Shown one piece after another: positions 36,386 to 47,300 of a DNA stretch of 64,000 nucleotides (position 1 is its first letter; each line of letters starts with the position of its first letter). This DNA comes from Chrysogorgia sp. JL179-B06. Taxonomy: Eukaryota > Cnidaria > Anthozoa > Scleralcyonacea > Chrysogorgiidae. The notes beneath the pieces are model-generated. The model worked only from the letters and a program-made list of their open reading frames with translations. It was not told where the DNA came from and searched no databases. Made by a program: the position numbers and the translations under genes. The stretch lies in contig JAYKKM010000221.1 of the NCBI GenBank assembly GCA_035772405.1, positions 372,001 through 436,000 on the forward strand, given 5' to 3'.

Positions 36386-39300
36386 TAATATTTGGCATTT
36401 CACTCGATCAAACTACATGTTGAAAGGATTTATGGTGAAGGAAAATTTCGAGTGTTGGAATACATACATTTTAAGACCAAACCGGGACCAGTTGCGAAAA
36501 AATGCAACTTAGCGGCCTTCCGGTAGGAATTGAACCCGCGACCCTGCGATTGCTAGTGCAGCGCTCTGACCACTGAGCTACGGAAGCCGTTGCCGAGAGC
36601 CTAGTCACGAGTTTCTGTATATATGGTGGTAATGCCGGGATAAGATTCTAGGTATATTATAGGTAATATTTGGCATTTCACTCGATCAAACTACATGTTG
36701 AAAGGATTTATGGTGAAGGAAAATTTCGAGTGTTGGAATACATACATTTTAAGACCAAACCGGGACCAGTTGCGAAAAATGCAACTTAGCGGCCTTCCGG
36801 TAGGAATTGAACCCGCGACCCTGCGATTGCTAGTGCTGCGCTCTGACCACTGAGCTACGGAAGCCGTTACCGAGAGCCTATAGTCACGAGTTCTGTATAT
36901 ATGGTGGTAATGCCGGGATAAGATTCTAGGTATATTATAGGTAATATTTGGCATTTCACTCGATCAAACTACATGTTGAAAGGATTTATGGTGAAGCAAA
37001 ATTTCGAGTGTTGGAATACATACATTTTAAGACCAAACCGGGACCAGTTGCGAAAAATGCAACTTAGCGGCCTTCCGGTAGGAATTGAACCCGCGACCCT
37101 GCGATTGCTAGTGCAGCGCTCTGACCACTGAGCTACGGAAGCCGTTGCCGAGAGCCTAGTCACGAGTTCTGTATATATGGTGGTAATGCCGGGATAAGAT
37201 TCTAGGTATATTATAGGTAATATTTGGCATTTCACTCGATCAAACTACATGTTGAAAGGATTTATGGTGAAGGAAAATTTCGAGTGTTGGAATACATACA
37301 TTTTAAGACCAAACCGGGACCAGTTGCGAAAAATGCAACTTAGCGGCCTTCCGGTAGGAATTGAACCCGCGACCTTGCGATTGCTAGTGCAGTGCTCTGA
37401 CCACTGAGCTACGGAAGCCGTTGCCGAGAGCCTATAGTCACGAGTTCTGTATATATGGTGGTAATGCCGGGATAAGATTCTAGGTATATTATAGGTAATA
37501 TTTGGCATTTCACTCGATCAAACTACATGTTGAAAGGATTTATGGTGAAGCAAAATTTCGAGTGTTGGAATACATACAATTTCGAGTGTTGGAATACATA
37601 CATTTTAAGACCAAACCGGACCCAAACTGGTCCCGGTTTGGTCTAAAAATGTATGTATTCCAACACTCGAAATTTTCCTTCACCATAAATCCTTTCAACA
37701 TGTAGTTTGATCGAGTGAAATGCCAAATATTACCTATAATATACCTAGAATCTTATCCCGGCATTACCACCATATATACAGAACTCGTGACTAGGCTCTC
37801 GGCAACGGCTTCCGTAGCTCAGTGGTCAGAGCGCTGCACTAGCAATCGCAGGGTCGCGGGTTCAATTCCTACCGGAAGGCCGCTAAGTTGCATTTTTCGC
37901 AACTGGTCCCGGTTTGGTCTTAAAATGTATGTATTCCAACACTCGAAATTTTCCTTCACCATAAATCCTTTCAACATGTAGTTTGATCGAGTGAAATGCC
38001 AAATATTACCTATAATATACCTAGAATCTTATCCCGGCATTACCACCATATATACAGAACTCGTGACTAGGCTCTCGGCAACGGCTTCCGTAGCTCAGTG
38101 GTCAGAGCGCTGCACTAGCAATCGCAGGGTCGCGGGTTCAATTCCTACCGGAAGGCCGCTAAGTTGCATTTTTCGCAACTGGTCCCGGTTTGGTCTTAAA
38201 ATGTATGTATTCCAACACTCGAAATTTTCCTTCACCATAAATCCTTTCAACATGTAGTTTGATCGAGTGAAATGCCAAATATTACCTATAATATACCTAG
38301 AATCTTATCCCGGCATTACCACCATATATACAGAACTCGTGACTAGGCTCTCGGCAACGGCTTCCGTAGCTCAGTGGTCAGAGCGCTGCACTAGCAATCG
38401 CAGGGTCGCGGGTTCAATTCCTACCGGAAGGCCGCTAAGTTGCATTTTTCGCAACTGGTCCCGGTTTGGTCTTAAAATGTATGTATTCCAACACTCGAAA
38501 TTTTCCTTTACCATAAATCCTTTCAACATGTAGTTTGGTCGAGTGAAATGCCAAATATTACCTATAATATACCTAGAATCTTATCCAGGCATTACCACCA
38601 TATATACAGAACTCGTGACTAGGCTCTCGGCAACGGCTTCCGTAGCTCAGTGGTCAGAGCGCTGCACTAGCAATCGCAGGGTCGCGGGTTCAATTCCTAC
38701 CGGAAGGCCGCTAAGTTGCATTTTTCGCAACTGGTCCCGGTTTGGTCTTAAAATGTATGTATTCCAACACTCGAAATTTTCCTTTACCATAAATCCTTTC
38801 AACATGTAGTTTGGTCGAGTGAAATGCCAAATATTACCTGTAATATACCTAGAATCTTATCCAGGCATTACCACCATATATACAGAACTCGTGACTAGGC
38901 TCTCGGCAACGGCTTCCGTAGCTCAGTGGTCAGAGCGCTGCACTAGCAATCGCAAGGTCGCGGGTTCAATTCCTACCGGAAGGCCGCTAAGTTGCATTTT
39001 TCGCAACTGGTCCCGGTTTGGTCTTAAAATGTATGTATTCCAACACTCGAAATTTTCCTTCACCATAAATCCTTTCAACATGTAGTTTGATCGAGTGAAA
39101 TGCCAAATATTACCTATAATATACCTAGAATCTTATCCCGGCATTACCACCATATATACAGAACTCGTGACTAGGCTCTCGGCAACGGCTTCCGTAGCTC
39201 AGTGGTCAGAGCGCTGCACTAGCAATCGCAGGGTCGCGGGTTCAATTCCTACCGAAAGGCCGCTAAGTTGCATTTTTCGCAACTGGTCCCGGTTTGGTCT

Positions 39301-40836
39301 TAAAATGTATGTATTCCAACACTCGAAATTTTCCTTCACCATAAATCCTTTGAACATGTAGTTTGATCGAGTGAAATGCCAAATATTACCTATAATATAC
39401 CTAGAATCTTATCCCGGCATTACCACCATATATACAGAACTCGTGACTAGGCTCTCGGCAACGGCTTCCGTAGCTCAGTGGTCAAAGCGCTGCACTAGCA
39501 ATCGCAGGGTCGCGGGTTCAATTCCTACCGGAAGGCCGCTAAGTTGCATTTTTCGCAACTGGTCCCGGTTTGGTCTTAAAATGTATGTATTCCAACACTC
39601 GAAATTTTCCTTTACCATAAATCCTTTCAACATGTAGTTTGGTCGAGTGAAATGCCAAATATTACCTATAATATACCTAGAATCTTATACAGGCATTACC
39701 ACCATATATACAGAACTCGTGACTAGGCTCTCGGCAACGGCTTCCGTAGCTCAGTGGTCAGAGCGCTGCACTAGCAATCGCAGGGTCGCGGGTTCAATTC
39801 CTACCGAAAGGCCGCTAAGTTGCATTTTTCGCAACTGGTCCCGGTTTGGTCTTAAAATGTATGTATTCCAACACTCGAAATTTTCCTTTACCATAAATCC
39901 TTTCAACATGTAGTTTGGTCGAGTGAAATGCCAAATATTACCTATAATATACCTATAATCTTATACAGGCATTACCACCATATATACAGAACTCGTGACT
40001 AGGCTCTCGGCAACGGCTTCCGTAGCTCAGTGGTCAGAGCGCTGCACTAGCAAATCGCAGGGTCGCGGGTTCAATTCCTACCGAAAGGCCGCTAAGTTGC
40101 ATTTTTCGCAACTGGTCCCGGTTTGGTCTTAAAATGTATGTATTCCAACACTCGAAATTTTCCTTCACCATAAATCCTTTCAACATGTAGTTTGATCGAG
40201 TGAAATGCCAAATATTACCTATAATATACCTAGAATCTTATCCCGGCATTACCACCATATATACAGAAACTCGTGACTAGGCTCTCGGCAACGGCTTCCG
40301 TAGCTCAGTGGTCAGAGCGCTGCACTAGCAATCGCAGGGTCGCGGGTTCAATTCCTACCGGAAGGCCGCTAAGTTGCATTTTTCGCAACTGGTCCCGGTT
40401 TGGTCTTAAAATGTATGTATTCCAACACTTGAAATTTTCCTTCACCATAAATCCTTTCAACATGTAGTTTGATCGAGTGAAATGCCAAATATTACCTATA
40501 ATATACCTAGAATCTTATCCCGGCATTACCACCATATATACAGAACTCGTGACTAGGCTCTCGGGCAACGGCTTCCGTAGCTCAGTGGTCAGAGCGCTGC
40601 ACTAGCAATCGCAGGGTCGCGGGTTCAATTCCTACCGGAAGGCCGCTAAGTTTCATTTTTCGCAACTGGTCCCGGTTTGGTCTTAAAATGTATGTATTCC
40701 AACACTCGAAATTTTCCTTCACCATAAATCCTTTGAACATGTAGTTTGATCGAGTGAAATGCCAAATATTACCTATAATATACCTAGAATCTTATCCCGG
40801 CATTACCACTGCATATATACAGAACTCGTGACTAGG

Positions 40837-40910
<74 letters not shown>

Positions 40911-41231
40911 GTCCCGGTTTGGTCTTAAAATGTATGTATTCCAACACTCGAAATTTTCCTTCACCATAAATCCTTTCAACATGTAGTTTGATCGAGTGAA
41001 ATGCCAAATATTACCTATAATATACCCAGAATCTTATCCCGGCATTACCACCATATATACAGAACTCGTGACTAGGCTCTCGGCAACGGCTTCCGTAGCT
41101 CAGTGGTCAGAGCACTGCACTAGCAATCGCAGAGTCGCGGGTTCAAAATGTATGTATTCCAACACTCGAAATTTTCCTTCACCATAAATCCTTTCAACAT
41201 GTAGTTTGATCGAGTGAAATGCCAAATATTA

Positions 41232-41302
<71 letters not shown>

Positions 41303-44300
41303 GTTATATACCGAGACCGAGGGATATATGTTATTTATATATAAATATCCTGAGGTCGAGGTATATAACCGACTTATATCATGATTGGTGAGGTTTCTTA
41401 AAACATACATGTACATGGCTTACGTCAGTAAGAGATGTGCGATAAGAGATGTGCAATTAAGATATGTGCGAGTAAGCGATGTGCACATGCACATTCATTC
41501 AGTATTAGTCCCACATTTTATATTACATGCAAACAGTAATAAATTACTGACTTGTCAAGCATGGTGATGGTGACGTGCGCATTCGTTCAGTATTAGTCCC
41601 ACATTTTATACTCAATGCAAACTGTAATAAATTCCTGACTTGTCAAATATAGTATGGGGGCGCTACCGGCGTACTCTACTCGGGATTATTAAGGCAGGAC
41701 CCCATGCATTGGTAATTATTGATTCAAGGGCCAATACATGTATATATTATCCCGGGGATAATATATATTGGCCCTTGAATTTATAATTTCAATTGTTTTC
41801 TGGGGATATCAGATTTGTATCCCGCTGGAGAACAAAACAAATCGAACCAATCATGATATAAATATATATATATAATTATATATATATATATATTAAACAA
41901 ATAGATTGCCACTACTAAAGCTAACTTAAAACTTTATTGACAAATTTTCGGCTGCATGTCACAGCCTTCCTCAGATCAACAATAAAATAACCTAATAATT
42001 ATTCTAATATATAGTATATTATAATATGGTAATTAAAATACTAAGAATAAAGACATACTAATGAGTTAAAATGGAAGTTAATTGACAGTTAAAAACAATC
42101 ACTGTTGTACAAAGTCATATGACTCAAATTCAATCCTTTTAAATTTGTTAATAATGTACCTATCCAAAAGTTCTCACAAAACCTTAAATTAGTATGTTCT
42201 TGGTCGATCAAAATGAACTTCAGATTCTTATGGCAAGTGCTATGTATGTCTATAAAATGCGTTGCTATGCTGCAAGTTCTCTTATTATGTTTAATATTGG
42301 TTGGCAAGACGCATCCTAAAATTGGATCTTGATCCAACACCCTGTAACCCGAAAACTATACACATTCAGCCAAGTAAACCACATTCATAGACTTGCAACT
42401 CAATGATTTCCGGATGGTGAATGTCCGACCAGTTATAGCTGAACGAATTGATGTACAAGCATTTAAAACCTCTTTACAGCAACCACATTGCTTTGCTGTG
42501 CACTTAAAGCAACCTTTCATTTCCCTCTGGGTATTCTTGTATGGATTCGATGGTACCAGAAGTTCTTTCAAATTGGTGCTCTGCTTATATGCCACTCGAA
42601 TCAACGGCTCATATTAGCTTAGCGAACTTATATAGCACGTATTATATGTTTATAATTTGTCATTCTCTTCTATTTACCATCGACAGTATACATATTTGAA
42701 TAGCTCTCCAACGATCAAGTTCATGATACTAAACTTTGGGGAACAATGAAGAATTCTGATGGGTGACCAATCTGATCAATTCCAGAACGCACTCAGAACT
42801 AGTTCCGAACACGCTCAGAATCCGTTCGGAACTCGTTCCAAACAGAATGTGTTGTGATCGATTGCGTTTTTTGTTAGGTTATTTCTGAACAGTACTGTAC
42901 TATAGCCATCTTGTAACACACTTCATTCTTGTCTATTCTGCTTCTTTGTAAGAATTAAATTTGACATCTTAATGCACTGATTCAATCATACACTCAGTAA
43001 AATTAACAAGTTGAGTCCTTTTAATTTTGTATGTGCTTTGTAAAGTTACAATTACATACTGCAGTAGTCCACCATGAAAATAGCATATAGTTATGAGAAG
43101 TTAAAGAGTGCCATTATTCCTTATATGATTGACCATATACTGTACATGTACTGTAATATAAAAACTGGTTTATAATATGGACTTTTAGAAGCCAAGATTT
43201 GAAATTAAATTCTGAAGCTGGAACAGTTAAAGAGTATACTATTATAATATTGTAATTACCCACTGTCATGTGAATTAGATAATTTATTACATAATTAAAC
43301 TATTAAAGTCCAATTCAGTCTTTGGCTAACACTAAGCGATTTAACTCATCAAGAGGCTGATAACACTGGTTAATGTGTGCATTAATTGTATTACAACATG
43401 TACAGTACATACATAATTATAGTTATTTTTACATTTATTTCATATAGGAAGTTCAGCTGACAAAAAGCAAAGGTTTTCTGAACTTGGTTGTAAATGGGGT
43501 CAAATTACACCTGAACAAAAAGAAATATATCAGGCAAGAGCAGTAGAATTGAATTCATCAAATCCTGTTGAAAATTTGAGTGATCCTCAAAGGTGTAAAA
43601 GAATTATTACAAACATGATGAAAGAGGTGATTAAAGGTTTGTTTACTTAAAATGCCTATTAAACAATAATTAAGTCTTATTTGAAAGAACACATAAAGTG
43701 ACAAAGTAACATCTTTAATCTTTTGCAGTTGTTTTTTCTAATTGCTTTGTTTTTGAGAAACATGTATTTTAGTTTGTAAATATGCAAATTAATATGCAAA
43801 TTAAATATTTTGATGTCACACGTGCATAATGCATAAAAAAGACAGACTTAATTTTTGCTTCATATAGGCACTTTAATAATGATACAGTATGTGGCCATAC
43901 AGTATTGTATATAAGTATAATTAAATACTGTTAAAAGTGAGAGTTTCTGTATTTGTTATTTAACTTAATCTGTAAATTTTAATTATACTGCAATTACTGT
44001 ATCACTGCAGGTGTACAATGTTGCTTTGTTTTTAAAAGTGAGATCATTGTTATACATATGATTATTAGTATAAATTTGTCAACACTGTACTTGGTGATAG
44101 GCAGCATTGCCACCAAATATTTGCTTGAATTTATGAACATTGTGAACTGATATTTATATCCTTTTAATTATCACTGATTAGACACTTTTTCCAATTCCTT
44201 TTTGTTTGGACATCAATGTGAATGTTTTATCAAGTAACTATATAATACCAATACAGTATGTGTAATTGAAGTCTGAAGTAACCATATGTGTTGCATGGTT

Positions 44301-47300
44301 CTAATTATGCCATACTATACGTACATGTTTGTTGATACACAGCGACTGCGACACTTTCTTTTCTGTACAGGCTATACTAATGTGTTTTTTTAATGTAATA
44401 CTCAATTAGGTATCAGAATTGGACAGTGTGGAAGGGGTAGAATGCCTGGTAATCTGCTTGGAAAATGATAAGCTTTACCATGGCTCAACAAGACTTGCTC
44501 ACAATTTCCTGTCAACCAACCCACATTTTATCAATGACTTTGCACGCTTTTGTAAGAATGGTAAGTTTTATTATACACTTTTATGCATGTTAACGATCTA
44601 CACGGTTCTCAACTACATGACCCAACATGATAACACACACACTACCTACGATGGCAGATCGGAGGGATGGAGTCAGTAGCTAATATGCCGGCTGCGACAA
44701 GAAATGATGCGACAAGAACAAGGGACCTGCTGATCCCTCCGACCAACGGTACCTCCTCCATCCCCATATCTACAAGTCACTCGTCTAGATGGGGGAAAAT
44801 TAAAATTAAACTACAAGAATACATACTGTAGATACTTACGGTTTCGGTGATGGAGACGAAGCTAGATTATGCACAGTAGATGCTCACCACAGTAGAAGAA
44901 CCTTCCGCCACTAGGAAGGACTGGGTGTGACAAACAAACAAACAAACCAGGAACGAGCAGGTACAAACAGCCCTGCTGGCCAAGACAAACTAGGCGCCGA
45001 GAGAGGGGGGCATCTAAACCGCCCCAGGGAAGACGAAACTAAACAGAGGGTGGGGTGAAGAAGACCACAAGACAGAGAGGGAGAGCAAACGAGACACAAG
45101 TAAGCCGAACATGATTAGGCTAGCCCTTTATATAACTCTGTGGGGTAAACATTCCGAGGGCCCCGGCACTGAAGGCCCCCGACCGAACGAGAACTGACAC
45201 CGCTTATTGTTAACTTCTTTTATTAATGCTTAATAAAATACATTTAAATTCATTGCCGTTAGTAGTTTATTACAAATTACTATATTTAATATGTGTAATT
45301 GTTACTTTTTGAGTAACTGTAATTACCTTATTACCATAAGGAGATGCACTTATTCATGCTTATTCAAATAGGGTGCTTATTCAAGGGGGGCACTCAATAA
45401 TACAACATTAATATAGAAAATGTCATGTGTAACAAAGTCATTTTTCAAGAATAATACAGCAGAGTAACTAATGATAACAAAAGTTGAAACAAGCCATGTG
45501 TGAATCATGTTACGACAGCACACTCAATGACTGCAGCAGAGACCTTTCATACAGATCTGGTAAAGGCAAAAGAAATGTTCAGATCATGGACATAAATGTA
45601 AATTATTTCCAATTTAAATAGAGTGTTTGTTTCTGTGAACTTGCATCGTGATCACTTTCATGTGACGCTTCTGAATGTGGTTTATCACTTTATCCATCAA
45701 TTCATGGGCTATTTGGGCTCCTTTCATTAAATTACAGTCGTGTAGATATTCAGTGTGTTTAATTTGTAAATATTTTGTTAAAAGCAAAATACACTTTCTC
45801 TACCACTCATGCATTGTGTTAAAATTTGATTTTATAGCAAATAACGAATAACAGTACTGTTAAAATATCAAAATTATTAAATATTAAAAATTGTGCTTGT
45901 CCTTTAATAATAATAATTAATGTTTACTATTTATATGGCGCAAATTAGCATGTGTATATATATTACCCAGTACCCCAATAACCTTAGCTATTTATGTTTA
46001 CAGTTTTTATCATCATTAGTTTTCCTAACTATTTATCCGAACCCGCCCTATCAACTTCCCTGTAGGAGGAACCGGAGAACCCGGAGAAAACTCACGACTT
46101 TCGGCAGAGTGTTGACCAACTCTTTCCACGTGCGATCAAATGTCCGAACACAGGATTCGAACTCCTGACCTCAGAGGTGGGAGGCAGTGGCCCTGACCAG
46201 TAGACCACCGAAGCCCCTTTATTAGTTAGTTTGGAGAGCTTCTTTAAAGGTTAAAGGCGCTGTTACACTGTGCAATTTTTCATGCCACTGATCTAGAGGC
46301 ATCCTAAGTAAAAAGTGTAAATGCAAGCATGGGCCCACGTTGCACTCTGTTGACCTTTTTCTTACTTAACATGCCTCTAGATCAGTGTTGCGAGACAAGT
46401 TGCATGAAAAATTGCACAGTGTAACAGCGCCTTAAGTTTTAGTTAATTTTTCTGCAAAATTAAATAAATTAATCGTGTATGCAGGTAAATAGTAACTCTC
46501 GAAATAAATGAAAGCTATGACTGTTCATAGTTAGTAGAGGGGATGGTTTGGAAGCTACGCAAATATCATTGTTCTATGTTTTTGTTCACTTTCACGGTTA
46601 CTGAACGTATTGTATTTTCCGTATAATGAAGCAGTCTTCCAATAACAACGTTCGGATTTAATTAGTGTGGTCCTTCGTCGTCACGTGCGCATATAATTTC
46701 CTCTCTTTAACCAATAACATAACACTTTCTCCAATACACCAACATGCCCACTGCGTCATCTTGAAAGACAATGGAACTTCCAAACCATCCCCCTCTACCA
46801 ACTATGGACTGTTCGAACCATATCCTGTTCGTTGCACAATGAGTATACAGTAAATGTTACTCAGGATGCGTTTACACTAGCGCAAAAGTAACCGGATTCA
46901 TATTGTTTTACATCCTCATGGGAATCAAAAACAATACGAATCCGATTACTTTTTCTCTAGTGTAAACGCAGTCTCTAAGGCCCAGGTCAAACGTCAAACT
47001 TTTCATGAGTCGAACTCAATGCAAGTGAACTTAAACAAAAGAGTTTCCTAATTTACATCGAGTTCGACTCATGAAAAGTTTGACGTTTTAATAGTAATTG
47101 TCGTCGAACATGCACGTCCACTCACTGAGCTACCCTATTCTTAACATAAACTTATTTACCATTATAAACTTATTTGTTTGTTGTAAAATAACCAGTAATA
47201 TTTTATTCTGCTTTAGCTTCATTTAGCGACAAGAAAGAGATTTCACAACAAATGATACAGAATCTTTTTAATCAGAAATTCAGTGAGTTTTTTTAAACAT

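Larger units (their letters stand above)
36384..37620 (-). repeat. Minus-strand half of the palindromic 276-bp tRNA-like array
   Basis: Four full units (276-278 bp) and one partial unit in reverse orientation. The tRNA-like cores read on the minus strand at 36514-36588, 36791-36865, 37069-37143 and 37345-37419. The partial unit nearest the centre lacks the core and repeats 'aatttcgagtgttggaatac' twice. Orientation switches at about 37620. Confidence 0.93.
37621..41233 (+). repeat. Plus-strand half of the palindromic 276-bp tRNA-like array
   Basis: Cores on the plus strand begin at 37807, 38083, 38359, 38635, 38911, 39187, 39463, 39739, 40015, 40293 and 40570, plus a truncated one at 41088. 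Spacing is 276-278 bp, except that the unit before the last has its core replaced by (TA)n. Identity between units is very high. Small variants (tcccgg/tccagg/tacagg; gaaggcc/aaaggcc; cttcacc/ctttacc) are shared by neighbours, which shows local amplification. Confidence 0.95.
36098..43447 (+). other. Intron 2 (7.35 kb), hosting the tRNA-like array and a PLE fragment
   Basis: Donor GTATAG; acceptor TTTCATATAG. It holds the (TA)n-bounded palindromic tRNA-like array (36301-41300), a small inverted-repeat region (41300-41860), a Penelope-like fragment (41895-42604) and AT-rich sequence without features (42620-43447). It is by far the largest intron of the gene. Confidence 0.7.

Noticed and set aside
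37715..40467. Repeated 88-codon frames (TASVAQWSERCTSNRRVAG-like) in the 276-bp array
   Set aside because: They are read through the tRNA-like core and its flanks; the repeat explains their conservation, and the Pol III boxes are the better explanation of the core.
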